Below, one piece after another: positions 33,444 to 43,988 of a stretch of DNA of 64,000 nucleotides. The DNA is from Desulfoluna butyratoxydans (lineage in GTDB: Bacteria > Desulfobacterota > Desulfobacteria > Desulfobacterales > Desulfolunaceae), in assembly GCF_900699765.1 (NCBI RefSeq), contig NZ_CAADHO010000001.1, positions 372,001 through 436,000 of the forward strand. The letters run 5' to 3'. Each line of letters starts with the position of its first letter. Position 1 is the stretch's first letter. The notes under the pieces are model-generated. The model searched no databases. It saw nothing but the letters and a program-made list of their open reading frames with translations, and was not told where the DNA came from. Both the position numbers and the translations under genes were made by a program.

Positions 33444-35816
33444 TCACCGACACAGATAGAGCTCATCCAGGGCCTCGAACAGGGCGTTTCGGGCCTCTTC
33501 AAAGCGGATCAGCTCTGCCCGGGCCTCCTCGGCCTTTCCTTGGGCATGCAGGGCCACCACCGCCTCTGCGCGGGTGTGGACCTCCTGGTGGCAGCCCCCC
33601 ACGACCCGGTACTGGGGCAGGACGGCCACGGAATCGCCCACCGAGGCATACCAGCGGCCAAAGGCACACGCCCCGTGGCCGGGCACCTCGCCGGGCTCCA
33701 TGGCCCGGATGCCCTGGAGGGCGGTTTCAATGCCCATCTTCCAGTCAAAGTGGGCATTTTTCACCTTGCCCATGTCAAAGGGGGGCGCAGAAACCTTGAA
33801 CCGGCCGATGGCCTCCTGCAGGACAATCCCGATATGTTTCTGTTCTCCGGCAAACCCGCCCACCTCGATGCACCGGTGGGCGGTGCCGTCGGCAGCGCCC
33901 TTCACCGACGAGATCTCCCGGGAGACCAGGCCGTTGACGCCCGAGGCGCTGACCACATGCTCGTTTCCCTCCTGCATGGAGTGGGAGACGTCGTCGGCTT
34001 TGGCGACGATCTCCCGGCTGGCGTCGGCCTGCAGGGCCACGGCCGTGGCAATGGTGCTCACCATGTCGCTGACCCGGGTGCTGCTCTGGGTGATGCGGTC
34101 GATCACCTGCACGGTCTGGCTGGTGGAATCCTGCACCCCTGAGACCCGGTCCTCGATCTCCAGGGTGGCCTCGGCGGTCTGCCTGGCAAGGGCCTTGATC
34201 TCATCGGCCACAACCGCAAACCCCTTGCCCGCCTCCCCGGCCCGTGCCGCCTCGATGGTGGCGTTCAAGGCCAGAAGATTGGTCTGGTCGGCGATCTCCT
34301 TGATGGTCTCGGTCACCAGGGTGATCTGGCCGGCGGCCTTGCCCAGGGCCTCCACGCTGGTGTTGGCAAGCTCGGCCTGGGCCACGGCCTCCCGGGTCAT
34401 CTCCTTGGCCTGCTCCGACTGAAGGGCCACCTCCTTCACGCTCGCGGTCATGGTCTTGGCCGACTCGGCCATGAGCCCCACCAGGCGATCCGACTCGTCG
34501 ATGGCCGTTGCCATGGCATCCATGCTGGCGTTCATCTCCCCGGAGGAGGAGGCCACCGCCCCTAAGTCCGCCGACATCTGGCGGGCTCCCCCGGACATCT
34601 CCCCTGCGATGCGGTCCATGTTCACCGATGCATGGCCGATGGTCTCGGCGTTGCCCCGGATACTTCGCACCAGGCGCTCCAGGTTGCCGATGAAGGTGTT
34701 GAAGGCAAGGGACAGGGCCCCGATCTCATCGGGCTTTCCCCGGCCGTCGGCCATGGGAAGCCTGGCCGTCAGATCCGCCTCTCCGGTGGCAATGCCCTGG
34801 AGCATGGAGACCACCCGGTTCAGGGGGCGCACGATGCCGTTGCCTGTAAAGAGCCCCAGCCCCACAGCCACCAGAAAACAGAGGATGCACACCACCACCA
34901 TGGCCACAAGAAACTCCTGCCTGACCTGGAAAAACTCATCTTCAGAGGCAGAGGTGAGCACCTTCCAGGTGAAGTCGCCGAAGTCCGCGGTGGCAAACCC
35001 GTACACGGTGGCGTGACCTTTGGTGGTATCGCTGAAAAAGCCTTGCCCCACTGTCTCCAGAATAGTCAGATTGTCCGACCCCTCCCCCAGGTTCTCCCGG
35101 ATGTTCCGGCCATACCCGGCGCTTCCCTCTTCATGGCCGATGACCGTGCCGTCGGAGCGCACCACGGTAAGGGACTTGGTTGCCCAGCCGAGATCCCGGA
35201 AGCTGCTTACCCTGCCCTCAAGCCACTGCTGCACCAGCTGCCACTTCACCCGGGCGCTCAGGGTGCCCAGCACCCCGCCGTCCGCATCATGAATTACCGT
35301 GGCGATGACCATGGTGTACCGGTTATCCCCGCCAAAGGGGGGCTGGGTAAGAACCGAGCCCTCGGGCTGCTCGTGCCAGTCCGACCAATAGGTTCCACGG
35401 GCCAGGGTCTGGCGGTACCAGGCCTCCTCCCCGTGCCGGGCACCGATGAGGCCGGGTTCGCTGGCCGACACACAGGTGCCCTCTTTATTTGTCACCATGA
35501 AAAATGAAAAGGGATTGTCCTTGTCCCGGACCAGGCCGGTGAGCAGGGTGTCCACATCCCCGTAATCAAAATCGGTGATCAGTGACTGGCCCAGGATGGG
35601 GTTTGCCAGCAGCAAACGGATATCCCGGACCCGGTGGTCCAGAACCTCCTCCAGATATTCGGCTGCGATCCGGCTGTCCGCCACCATCTGCTCGGACTGC
35701 CGCGACTCGATAAACCCTGAAATCCTGTAGCTGGCATACCCCGCCACAAACAACGCCGGCAGGATCCCCACGATGATCATGGACAGCAACAACTTAACCT
35801 TGAGTTTCACTCTCAT
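33444..35816 (-). CDS. Methyl-accepting chemotaxis protein with dCache sensor and CZB zinc domain
   Basis: The 790-residue protein has an N-terminal membrane helix ([20 protein letters not shown]), a large periplasmic double-Cache-like region (~40-290; [33 protein letters not shown]), a second helix (~305-330), HAMP, the signalling hairpin ([20 protein letters not shown]) and a C-terminal CZB domain (~685-790; [22 protein letters not shown]), whose His/Cys set binds zinc. CZB domains tune chemoreceptor output to zinc or hypochlorite in some species. The gene follows a PhnD-like binding protein after 91 bases on the same strand, so that protein may present ligand to this receptor. Confidence 0.9.
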   Translation of the reverse strand: MRVKLKVKLLLSMIIVGILPALFVAGYASYRISGFIESRQSEQMVADSRIAAEYLEEVLDHRVRDIRLLLANPILGQSLITDFDYGDVDTLLTGLVRDKDNPFSFFMVTNKEGTCVSASEPGLIGARHGEEAWYRQTLARGTYWSDWHEQPEGSVLTQPPFGGDNRYTMVIATVIHDADGGVLGTLSARVKWQLVQQWLEGRVSSFRDLGWATKSLTVVRSDGTVIGHEEGSAGYGRNIRENLGEGSDNLTILETVGQGFFSDTTKGHATVYGFATADFGDFTWKVLTSASEDEFFQVRQEFLVAMVVVCILCFLVAVGLGLFTGNGIVRPLNRVVSMLQGIATGEADLTARLPMADGRGKPDEIGALSLAFNTFIGNLERLVRSIRGNAETIGHASVNMDRIAGEMSGGARQMSADLGAVASSSGEMNASMDAMATAIDESDRLVGLMAESAKTMTASVKEVALQSEQAKEMTREAVAQAELANTSVEALGKAAGQITLVTETIKEIADQTNLLALNATIEAARAGEAGKGFAVVADEIKALARQTAEATLEIEDRVSGVQDSTSQTVQVIDRITQSSTRVSDMVSTIATAVALQADASREIVAKADDVSHSMQEGNEHVVSASGVNGLVSREISSVKGAADGTAHRCIEVGGFAGEQKHIGIVLQEAIGRFKVSAPPFDMGKVKNAHFDWKMGIETALQGIRAMEPGEVPGHGACAFGRWYASVGDSVAVLPQYRVVGGCHQEVHTRAEAVVALHAQGKAEEARAELIRFEEARNALFEALDELYLCR

Positions 35817-35907
35817 CCCCCTCGCATCTCACGGTGCACACGCCACCGCGCAACGCCCCGCACCGAAAGGGGCATTGCGCGCCTGACCCGGATCGGAACC
35901 AGCCGGT

Positions 35908-36717
35908 CTACTGCTGCTTCATGATGGCCTGGATGATCCGGTAGTCCCCGATGGTTGCCCTGGCAAATCCGTCGTACTTGGTGTTGATGGACTTCATCTC
36001 CGGGGCGTCGGCGGGCAGCGTCTCCAGAAGCTTCTGGAGCGTTTTTGCCTTTTCCTTGCCCAGGGCCTCGATGTTGGCACAGATGGGAAAGTTGGGGATG
36101 GGCTTGGAGATGGCGAGGAATTTCAGGGCATCTTTGTTTTTCAGGGCCACGCTCTCCTTGATGCCCCCTGCAGCGGCCTTGCCGTCCAGGACCGCCCGCA
36201 CCACATTGGAGTGGGAACCGGTGAGGAGATGGTTGCCCAAGGCATCGAGGGTCACGCCCTGCTTGGCCAGCAGGTACCTGGGCACCAGGTAGGAGGAGGT
36301 GGAGCCCTTGTCACCAAAGGCAAAGACCTTGCCCTTTAGATCGGCAACCGAGGCCAGGGACGAGTCTTTGGGGGCAACCACATAGGATTTGTAGAAGGGC
36401 GAGCCTTTCTTCACAACCTTGACGATGGGGATCACCGTTTTTTTCTGAGCGTTCACCTTCACCGCGCCCACGGGCCCGATGTAGGCAAAGGCCAGCTCGC
36501 CGGAGACCAGGGCCGCTTCAATGGCTTCGTAATTGTCACCGACGCGCAGGGTCACCGGCTCTCCCAGCTCCCTGCTCAGGTACCCGGCAAGGGGGGTAAA
36601 TTTTGCTTCCATGATCTGCTTGTCCTCTAAGGGAATTACCCCGAAGGTCAGGGCGGCATGGGCGGCACCCGACAGAAAAAAAATCATCACAGCGGTGAGC
36701 AACAGGGACTTTTTCAT
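35908..36717 (-). CDS. PhnD-like periplasmic substrate-binding protein
   Basis: The protein is 269 residues with a signal peptide (LLTAVMIFFLSGAAHA). It follows the phosphate/phosphonate PhnD family: TPLAGYLSRELGEPVTLRVG, FAYIGPVGAVK, SYVVAPKDSSLASVADLKGK and FGDKGSTSSYLVPRYLL. Such proteins bind phosphonate, phosphite or other oxyanions. No ATPase or permease gene accompanies it, only a chemoreceptor downstream, so a sensing rather than a transport role is likely. The ATG is preceded by AAAGGAATGAG. The 700 bases upstream have no gene. Confidence 0.86.
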   Translation of the reverse strand: MKKSLLLTAVMIFFLSGAAHAALTFGVIPLEDKQIMEAKFTPLAGYLSRELGEPVTLRVGDNYEAIEAALVSGELAFAYIGPVGAVKVNAQKKTVIPIVKVVKKGSPFYKSYVVAPKDSSLASVADLKGKVFAFGDKGSTSSYLVPRYLLAKQGVTLDALGNHLLTGSHSNVVRAVLDGKAAAGGIKESVALKNKDALKFLAISKPIPNFPICANIEALGKEKAKTLQKLLETLPADAPEMKSINTKYDGFARATIGDYRIIQAIMKQQ

Positions 36718-37431
36718 GTCTCATTCCTTTTGGATTTCTTTGATAGTAAAGACGGTAAGGGCCCTTCAACGCGGAGACGCAACCCGTTCACACGGATGAA
36801 GGGCACAGTTCACATCTCCCGTTGCTCGCCACAGGCTGAAAATGGGGGGGGAGGACGCAAAACGCTCACTTCGGCGGTGAGGGGGTACATCAATCATCAA
36901 GGGTCGCGAGGCAGGCCTCGGATACTGGCTGATACAGGAAAAGGCGGTGATACGTGAAAAACCAAACAATAAGGAATACGCAGGGCTGTTTTCCGGATTT
37001 TTATTTCAAATTGAGTAAATAATACATCAATAAAAAACACTACCTATTTCGCCTGACAACCACGTAAAACAGGAAAATCATAGGCACAAGTATATTGCAT
37101 GTAAAGAATTTTATATCTTTTCACATTAGAAAAAGTAGTGAAACAGCGCTATAAAGCAATCATGACGGCTCCATTTGATCAAACAATCAAAGCCTTAGTG
37201 GCGTTTGCTCACCCATCGCAGGAAAGCAGCAAACAAGCCCAAAATGGCGATGCAAAAGGCCCAACGGTGTTTCGCGGAAATCAGCAACGAGATGTCCTTG
37301 AAAAATTGGACCTGTATGCAAAACGGCCACGAAGCACCGCCAAAGGACAGAGATAAGAAAAGGGCCCTTTTCAGAACTTGATTGCCTCATATATCGCCGG
37401 CAAGACAAGTCACGACGGCCGGGACCTGACG
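36718..37431. other. Long AT-richer intergenic region
   Basis: This 714-base stretch between the PhnD-like gene and the LysR gene has lower GC content, mainly 36960-37150. A 72-codon frame at 37138-37356 has poor codon use and no ribosome binding site. Promoter elements for the PhnD-like gene must lie at its left end; none stands out. Confidence 0.45.
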
Positions 37432-38319
37432 TTACCGGCCCTGGATCAGGACCTTCATAAAATGCTCGGTGGGGATGCTCAATGGGCTGTTCTTATGGGT
37501 GACGATACCGATGGAGCGGGACGGAAGGGTCTCTTTAAGATCAAGGACGCGCACCACGGGATCATCTGCGGGGATGGCGTCGGCCATGACAAACCCCACG
37601 CCCAGACCGATGCGGACAAAATCCACGATGAGGTCGATGCTCTCCAGTTCGAACTCCGGCCGCAGCACCGCCTTCTGCGCCCGGAAAAAGGCGTCCAGGT
37701 ACCTGCGGGTGTTGGTGTTGGAGGTAAGGGTGATCAGGGGCACGTCCTTGAGGTCCTTGATGGAGGGGCGGGCCGGAAGCTTCCGGACATAGGCATCCGT
37801 GGCAATGGCCACCTCCTGAAACCCCTTGATCTCCGTGATGTTCACCCCCTTGACCCCCATGGACTCCGGCAGGTTCACCACCCCGAAGTCCATCTTCCCC
37901 CCGGCAATCTCATCCAGGGTCTGCATGGAGGGCTGGTTGGTGATGCTGATCCTGATGTTGGGGTAGTCTTCGTGGAAGCGCTTGATGTAATCCAGGAGAA
38001 AGTAGCGGCAGATGGTGTCGCTGGCCCCGATGGTCACCTCACCGTACCCCAGGGCCTTTGTGTTTTCGATGTTCCGCTCCCCGGCCTTGATCAGATCAAA
38101 GGCCTCGGAGATATGGAAAAAGAGCATCTCCCCTTCCTTGGTGAGCTGCATGTTCCGCCGGTTGCGGATAAAAAGAAGGGCTCCCAGCTGGGTCTCCAGC
38201 TGCTTGATGGACTGGGAGACGGAGCTCTGGGTCACAAAAAGGGCCTCGGCCGCCCGGGTGAAGCTCAGGAGCCTGGCCGCATGGTAAAAGACCTTGTACA
38301 ATTCAAAATTAACGTTCAC
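37432..38319 (-). CDS. LysR-family transcriptional regulator
   Basis: This 295-residue protein has the LysR winged helix-turn-helix at ~5-65 (SFTRAAEALFVTQSSVSQSI) and a periplasmic-binding-fold effector domain after ~90 (GEVTIGASDTICRYFLLDY). It is divergent from purL with a ~200-base spacer that holds inverted repeats, the standard LysR arrangement, so it may regulate the pur genes and itself. The effector is unknown. The strict adjacency is seen in the sequence; purine control by a LysR protein would be unusual and is only inference. Confidence 0.88.
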   Translation of the reverse strand: MNVNFELYKVFYHAARLLSFTRAAEALFVTQSSVSQSIKQLETQLGALLFIRNRRNMQLTKEGEMLFFHISEAFDLIKAGERNIENTKALGYGEVTIGASDTICRYFLLDYIKRFHEDYPNIRISITNQPSMQTLDEIAGGKMDFGVVNLPESMGVKGVNITEIKGFQEVAIATDAYVRKLPARPSIKDLKDVPLITLTSNTNTRRYLDAFFRAQKAVLRPEFELESIDLIVDFVRIGLGVGFVMADAIPADDPVVRVLDLKETLPSRSIGIVTHKNSPLSIPTEHFMKVLIQGR

Positions 38320-38337
38320 AATCCGCCCTTATATTAG

Positions 38338-38352
38338 CAATACCTGTTATTG
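38338..38352. promoter_or_regulatory. Candidate LysR-binding inverted repeat upstream of purL
   Basis: CAATA-N5-TATTG is a perfect inverted repeat 19 bases upstream of the LysR start. TAACGT near 38310 and ACGTTA near 38354 form a second, wider dyad around it. Both fit a LysR-type control region for the divergent lysR-purL pair. Confidence 0.35.
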
Positions 38353-38522
38353 ACGTTACAATTATTAATTACATTTATAAAACCACCTATGGTAAGTCAA
38401 GGGTGTCATCAGGAAGCGAGCCCCCAGGGCCCGCCCCACATTGAGGCGATACCGGTTCACGGTCCCCCGGGATCCGGCGGAACCGTGAACGAGAAACACA
38501 TACATTATTCAGGGGTCTTTCC

Positions 38523-41500
38523 ATGCCAAACAGAATCAGACGGGTCTTTGTTGAAAAGAGAGATAACTTCAAGGTCGAGGCCGACCACCTGCTTTCGGAC
38601 CTCACCCACAACCTGAACATCGACGGGGTCTCCGATGTGCGCATCATCAACTGCTATGAGTGCACGGGCTTTGACGACGCCACCTTCGACCTGGCCAAGG
38701 CCAATGTCTTCAGCGAACCCAACATCGATGAGGTGTATGAGGACCCCTCCCGTTTTACGGGGTGCGATTTTGTCTTCCGCATGGGCCTGCTCCCCGGCCA
38801 GTTCGATCAGCGTGCGGACTCCGCCATGCAGTGCGTGCAGCTCTTAACCGCAGGAGAGCGCCCCCTGATCCGGGCCTCCAAGGTCATTGCCGTCAACGGC
38901 AGCCTCTCCGATGCGGACAAGGCCAAGATCAAGACCCACATGATCAACGTGGTGGAATCCTGCGAGCTGGACCTGGAGCTGCCCGAAACCATTGAGATGG
39001 ACGCGGTGGTCCCCGAGGACGTGGCCGTGTTCGAGGGTTTCACCGAGTTTTCCGAAGCCGAGCTGGCCTCCTTTAAAGATGCCGAAGGCTTTGCCATGAG
39101 CATGGGGGACATCCTCTCCTGCCAGGCCTACTTCAAAGGGACCGAAAAACGAAACCCCACCATCACCGAGATGAAGGCCATCGACACCTACTGGTCGGAT
39201 CACTGCCGCCACACCACCTTCATGACGGAGATCGAAGAGGTCAAGATCCGGGAAGGCAAGTACGCCGAGGAGATCCAGAAAGCCTACGACCTCTACCGGC
39301 AAGACCGGGCCGCCTGCGGCGCCAAAAAACCCGAATGCCTCATGGACCTGGCCTGCATCGCGGCAAAATCCCTTAAAAACGACGGCTACCTCAAGGACAT
39401 CGACGTCAGCGAGGAGATCAACGCCTGCAGCATCAACGTGGATGTGGACGTGGACGGCTCCGAGGAAAAAGTCCCCTACCTCGTGATGTTCAAAAACGAG
39501 ACCCACAACCACCCCACGGAGATCGAGCCCTTTGGCGGGGCCGCCACCTGCCTGGGCGGCGCCATCCGGGATCCCCTCTCCGGCCGCTCCTACGTCTACC
39601 AGGCCATGCGCATCACCGGGGCCGCCGACCCCAGGACGCCCTTTGAAGAGACCCTCCCCGGCAAGCTGCCCCAGCGCACCATCTGCAAGCGGGCCGCCCA
39701 CGGCTACAGCTCCTACGGCAACCAGATCGGCGTCACCACCGGCTTTGTCAAGGAGTACTACAACGACCGCTTCGTGGCCAAGCGCATGGAGGTGGGGGCC
39801 GTCATCGCCGCCACCCCCAAGGACCAGGTGATCCGCGAGGTGCCGGAGCCCGGCGACATCGTCATCCTGGTGGGCGGCAGAACCGGCCGCGACGGCTGCG
39901 GCGGGGCCACCGGCTCCAGCAAGGAGCACACCGAAGAGTCCCTGGCCACCTGCGGGGCCGAGGTCCAGAAGGGCAACGCCCCGGAGGAGCGTAAGATCCA
40001 GCGCCTCTTCCGAAACGAAACCGTCTCCAAAATGATCATCCGCTGCAACGACTTCGGCGCAGGCGGCGTCTCCGTTGCCGTTGGCGAGCTTGCCGACAGC
40101 ATCGACATCTACCTGGACCGGGTGCCCAAGAAATACGACGGCCTGGACGGCACCGAGCTTGCCATCTCCGAATCCCAGGAGCGCATGGCCGTTGTGGTGA
40201 GGCGTGAAAACGCCGAAGAGTTCATCCGCCTGGCAGGGGACGAGAACCTGGAAGCCACGGCCATCGCCGACATCACCGACACCGGCCGCCTGCGCATCCA
40301 GTGGCGGGGCAACTGGATCATCGACGTATCCCGAGCTTTCCTGGACACCAACGGCGTGAGCCAATCCACCAAGATCGAGGTGGAATCCCCCGAAGCAGGC
40401 GCCAGCGTCTTTGAAAGCGACAAAAGCGGCGATGACGCCGCCCTCTGGATGGAAACCCTGTCGGACCTCAACGTGGCCAGCCAGAAGGGCCTGGTGGAGC
40501 TCTTCGACAGCACCATCGGGGCGGGTTCCGCCCTCATGCCCCATGGCGGCAAGACCTACCGCACCCCCACCGAGGGCATGGCCGCCAAGATCCCCGTGGA
40601 GCACGGCGACACCAGCACCGGCACCCTCATGGCCCACGGCTACAACCCGGAGATGGCCATCTGGTCCCCCTTCCACGGCGGCCTCTACGCCGTGGTGGAG
40701 AGCGTGGCCAAGGTCGTTGCCATGGGCGGCGTCTACCGCAACATCTACCTCTCCCTCCAGGAGTACTTTGAAAAACTGAGAGGGGAAGCGGTTCGCTGGG
40801 GCAAACCCTTTGCCGCCCTTCTGGGGGCCTACCGCGCCCAGAAGGAGTTCAAGATCGGCGCCATCGGCGGCAAGGACTCCATGAGCGGGTCCTTTAAAGA
40901 TCTGGACGTGCCCCCCACCCTCATCTCCTTTGCCGTGGCGGCCACGGACCTGAACCGCCTCATCACCCCCGAATTCAAGCGGGAAGGCTCCCGCGTGGTG
41001 ATGATCCGGGCCAACCGGAACGACGCCGACGTCATCGACTTTGACGACCTCAAGGAAAAGTACGACCGCATCACCCGGCTCATGGACGAAGGGCACATCA
41101 TCAGCGCCCACACCGTCAGCAAGGGCGGGGCCATGGCCGCCATCTCCAAGATGTGCTTCGGCAACACCCTGGGCATGGAGATCACCCCCGAGGTAACACG
41201 GGAGATCCTCACCGAAGAGGCTATCGGCTCCCTGGTCCTGGAGGTCAGCTCCGAAAAAGAGCTTGCAGAACTTTTCACTTCGGCCTATGTCGATCTTGGG
41301 ATGGTCACTGGCGAGTCGACCATCTCCCACGGCGAGATGACCCTCGCCCTGGACGATCTCATCACCGCGTGGGAAGCACCCTTGAACGATATCTTCGAAA
41401 TCAAGGAGGACCACCACGGTCCCATCGAAACCTTAAGTCACACGGCAAAAACCGTCCATGTGGCCAACACCCGGGTTGCACGCCCCAAGGTGATCATCCC

Positions 41501-42278
41501 CGCCTTTCCCGGCACCAACTGCGAACTCGACACCCAGCGCGCCTTTGAACGCGCCGGTGCCGATGCCGAGGTGGTGGTCTTCAAGAACCTCACCGCCGCC
41601 TGGGTGGAAGAGTCCATCGCCACCCTGGCCGGCAAGATCAAAGGGGCCCAGATCATCGCCCTACCCGGCGGGTTCTCCGCAGGGGACGAGCCCGAAGGCT
41701 CCGGTAAATTCATCGCCTCCATTTTCAAAAACGAGCAGGTGAAAGACGCTGTCCACGGCCTCCTGAACGACCGGGACGGCCTCATGCTCGGCATCTGCAA
41801 CGGCTTCCAGGCCCTGGTGAAACTGGGCCTCCTGCCCTTTGGCGAGATCCGCACCCTCTCGGAGACAGCCCCCACCCTCACCTACAACAAGATCGGCCGC
41901 CACGTGGCTCGCTACGCCAAGACCCGCGTGGCCTCCAACCTCTCGCCCTGGCTTGCAGGTACCGAGGTGGGCGAGGTGTTCGAGTCTCCCCTCTCCCACG
42001 GCGAAGGGCGCTTCTTTGCAAACGAGGAGGTCCTTGACGGACTCATCAAGGGAGGGCAGATCGCCACCCAGTACGTGGACGAAGCCGGAAACGCCACCTA
42101 CGACGGCAGCTACAACCCCAACGGGTCCATCTACGCCATTGAGGGCATCACCAGCGCCGACGGCCGCATCCTGGGCAAAATGGGACACAGCGAACGCATC
42201 GGAAACCATGTGGCCGGTAACATTTACGGCAAAACCGATATGAAGATTTTTGAGTCTGGGGTAAGGTACTTCCAGTAA
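38523..42278 (+). CDS. purL: Phosphoribosylformylglycinamidine synthase, full-length PurL (PurLQ fusion)
   Basis: The 1251-residue protein has the large PurL organisation: N-terminal domain, two AIRS-like ATP-binding halves (HNHPTEIEPFGGAATCLGGA; DSMSGSFKDLDVPPTL) and a C-terminal class I glutamine amidotransferase with nucleophile Cys in GICNGFQALV. It converts FGAR, glutamine and ATP to FGAM, step 4 of purine synthesis. The size is close to the ~1300 residues of the single-chain enzyme, so no separate purS or purQ is needed. The purF start follows 24 bases later, and purM after that, forming an operon. Codon use is strongly GC-biased, as in highly expressed genes here. Confidence 0.95.
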   Translation: MPNRIRRVFVEKRDNFKVEADHLLSDLTHNLNIDGVSDVRIINCYECTGFDDATFDLAKANVFSEPNIDEVYEDPSRFTGCDFVFRMGLLPGQFDQRADSAMQCVQLLTAGERPLIRASKVIAVNGSLSDADKAKIKTHMINVVESCELDLELPETIEMDAVVPEDVAVFEGFTEFSEAELASFKDAEGFAMSMGDILSCQAYFKGTEKRNPTITEMKAIDTYWSDHCRHTTFMTEIEEVKIREGKYAEEIQKAYDLYRQDRAACGAKKPECLMDLACIAAKSLKNDGYLKDIDVSEEINACSINVDVDVDGSEEKVPYLVMFKNETHNHPTEIEPFGGAATCLGGAIRDPLSGRSYVYQAMRITGAADPRTPFEETLPGKLPQRTICKRAAHGYSSYGNQIGVTTGFVKEYYNDRFVAKRMEVGAVIAATPKDQVIREVPEPGDIVILVGGRTGRDGCGGATGSSKEHTEESLATCGAEVQKGNAPEERKIQRLFRNETVSKMIIRCNDFGAGGVSVAVGELADSIDIYLDRVPKKYDGLDGTELAISESQERMAVVVRRENAEEFIRLAGDENLEATAIADITDTGRLRIQWRGNWIIDVSRAFLDTNGVSQSTKIEVESPEAGASVFESDKSGDDAALWMETLSDLNVASQKGLVELFDSTIGAGSALMPHGGKTYRTPTEGMAAKIPVEHGDTSTGTLMAHGYNPEMAIWSPFHGGLYAVVESVAKVVAMGGVYRNIYLSLQEYFEKLRGEAVRWGKPFAALLGAYRAQKEFKIGAIGGKDSMSGSFKDLDVPPTLISFAVAATDLNRLITPEFKREGSRVVMIRANRNDADVIDFDDLKEKYDRITRLMDEGHIISAHTVSKGGAMAAISKMCFGNTLGMEITPEVTREILTEEAIGSLVLEVSSEKELAELFTSAYVDLGMVTGESTISHGEMTLALDDLITAWEAPLNDIFEIKEDHHGPIETLSHTAKTVHVANTRVARPKVIIPAFPGTNCELDTQRAFERAGADAEVVVFKNLTAAWVEESIATLAGKIKGAQIIALPGGFSAGDEPEGSGKFIASIFKNEQVKDAVHGLLNDRDGLMLGICNGFQALVKLGLLPFGEIRTLSETAPTLTYNKIGRHVARYAKTRVASNLSPWLAGTEVGEVFESPLSHGEGRFFANEEVLDGLIKGGQIATQYVDEAGNATYDGSYNPNGSIYAIEGITSADGRILGKMGHSERIGNHVAGNIYGKTDMKIFESGVRYFQ

Positions 42279-42302
42279 ACAGGCATGATCAAAGGATTCA
42301 CA

Positions 42303-43703
42303 ATGAATTGCGACAAGTTTAAAGACGAATGCGGTGTCCTGGGTATCTTCTCCAAGACAAGCCGAAACCTTTCACGCCGGGTCGCCTTCGGACTCATCTC
42401 CCTGCAGCACCGGGGCCAGGAGAGCGCCGGCATCGCCGCCTACGACGAAGGCAAGGTCCGCCACTACAAAGAGATGGGCCTGGTCCAGGACGTCTTCAAC
42501 AACGACATCCTGGAAACCCTCAAGGGCACCATCAGCGTAGGCCACGTGCGGTACTCCACCACAGGGGAGTCCCACGTCTCCAACGCCCAGCCCCTGGTCA
42601 TCAACTACCGGGGGGGCAGCATCGCCCTGACCCACAACGGCAACCTGGTGAACGCCGACAAGATCCGGGACGAACTGGAACTCTCCGGCTCCATCTTCCA
42701 GACCTCCATCGACACCGAGGTCATCGCCAACCTCATCGCCAAGAACTACTCCCTGGGCTTTAAGGACGCCATCCTCAAGACCGTCCGGGAGATCAAAGGG
42801 GCCTTTGCCCTGGTCATCGTCTGCGAGGGCAAGCTCATCGGCGTGCGGGACCCCAACGGCCTGCGCCCCTTATGCATCGGCAAACTCCCCGACGGCGGCC
42901 TGGTCCTCTCCTCCGAGAGCTGCGCCCTGGACGTGGTGGGCGCCGAGCTCGTGCGGGACGTGAAAAACGGCGAGATGGTCATCATCGATGAAAACGGCAT
43001 GGAGTCCATCATCTACGACGACAGCCAGCGCGTGGCCCACTGCATCTTCGAATACGTCTACTTTGCACGCCCCGACAGCGTCATCGACGGGGTCAGCGTC
43101 TCCAGCTCCCGCCGCAGCGCCGGTAAAACCCTGGCCCAGGAGCACCCCGTGGACGCCGACATCGTCATCGCCGTGCCCGACTCCGGCATCGACGCGGCCA
43201 TCGGCTTCGGACAGGAGTCCGGCATCCCCTACGGCATCGGCCTCATCAAGAACAAATACATCGGCCGCACCTTTATCCAGCCCGACCAGGAATCCCGGGA
43301 GCTGGCCGTCCGCCTCAAGCTCAACGTTCTCAAAGAGAACGTCAAGGGCAAGCGCGTGGTGGTGGTGGATGACTCCATCGTCCGCGGCACCACCAGCCGC
43401 AAAATCGTGGATGCCTTAAGAAAGGCAGGCGCCACCGAAGTCCACATGCGTGTAAGCTCGGCCTCGGTGAAATTCCCCTGCTTCTTCGGCATCGACACCC
43501 CCAACCGCCAGCAGCTCGTGGGCTCCTCCAAGAGCGACGAAGAAGTACGCGAACTCATCGGCGCCGACTCCCTGGGCTACATCAGCGTAAAAGGCCTTCT
43601 TGAGTCTGTGGGCAAGACCAACTGCGACATGTGCACCGCCTGCTTTGACGGCGACTACCCCATGGACGTCCCTGAAGAGGTCAACAAACTCATGTTCGAA
43701 TAG
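42303..43703 (+). CDS. purF: Amidophosphoribosyltransferase
   Basis: This 466-residue enzyme makes phosphoribosylamine from PRPP and glutamine, the first purine step. Cys10 in ECGVLGI is the glutamine-site nucleophile, exposed after a short propeptide is removed; the PRPP loop VVVVDDSIVRGTTS is intact. The C-terminal NCDMCTACF supplies cysteines of the 4Fe-4S cluster found in Bacillus-type PurF, so this is the oxygen-sensitive form suited to an anaerobe. AAAGGA upstream supports the ATG at 42303 over the ATG at 42285. It sits between purL and purM, ending with TAG. Confidence 0.95.
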   Translation: MNCDKFKDECGVLGIFSKTSRNLSRRVAFGLISLQHRGQESAGIAAYDEGKVRHYKEMGLVQDVFNNDILETLKGTISVGHVRYSTTGESHVSNAQPLVINYRGGSIALTHNGNLVNADKIRDELELSGSIFQTSIDTEVIANLIAKNYSLGFKDAILKTVREIKGAFALVIVCEGKLIGVRDPNGLRPLCIGKLPDGGLVLSSESCALDVVGAELVRDVKNGEMVIIDENGMESIIYDDSQRVAHCIFEYVYFARPDSVIDGVSVSSSRRSAGKTLAQEHPVDADIVIAVPDSGIDAAIGFGQESGIPYGIGLIKNKYIGRTFIQPDQESRELAVRLKLNVLKENVKGKRVVVVDDSIVRGTTSRKIVDALRKAGATEVHMRVSSASVKFPCFFGIDTPNRQQLVGSSKSDEEVRELIGADSLGYISVKGLLESVGKTNCDMCTACFDGDYPMDVPEEVNKLMFE

Positions 43704-43715
43704 CAGGGGATAAAT

Positions 43716-43945
43716 CCCCTGGTTCGCAAATGCTCCTGGCCTCGTTCCTCGGCCGTCACATTTGCTTACGGGCTTCGCCCGTGGATTTTCCCGGCATCAT
43801 CATGGGTGCAGAAGAAAATGAAACAACCAGAGCCGTTATTTACGGGCGCAGCCCGTCAGCGAATGTGAACAACCCGAGGAACGAGGGTTGTGAGCATTCG
43901 CATTATGGGGTCCAGGGGATCATCCCCTGGCCGCCGGAGGCTGTT
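43716..43945 (+). repeat. Repeat family C, copy 2 (inverted pair)
   Basis: Two mirror-image units of the family, GGTTCGCAAATGCTCC...CCTCGTTCCTCGG and CGGGCGCAGCCCGTCAGCGAATG...GAACGAGGGTTGTGAGCATTCGC, lie between purF and purM. They interrupt the operon and may fold into a long hairpin, possibly lowering purM expression. Confidence 0.6.
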
Positions 43946-43988
43946 TTTTTACCCTAAAGAATTCCATCCTAATATTGAGGATAAAGAT

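Noticed and set aside
37138..37356. A 72-codon plus-strand frame
   Set aside because: There is no ribosome binding site, the codon use is unlike its neighbours, and it lies in an AT-rich spacer.
38844..41417. An 857-codon open frame on the minus strand antisense to purL
   Set aside because: It mirrors purL codon bias (GC-rich third positions leave the antisense frame open), has no ribosome binding site, and its composition is unlike a protein. purL is strongly conserved on the plus strand.
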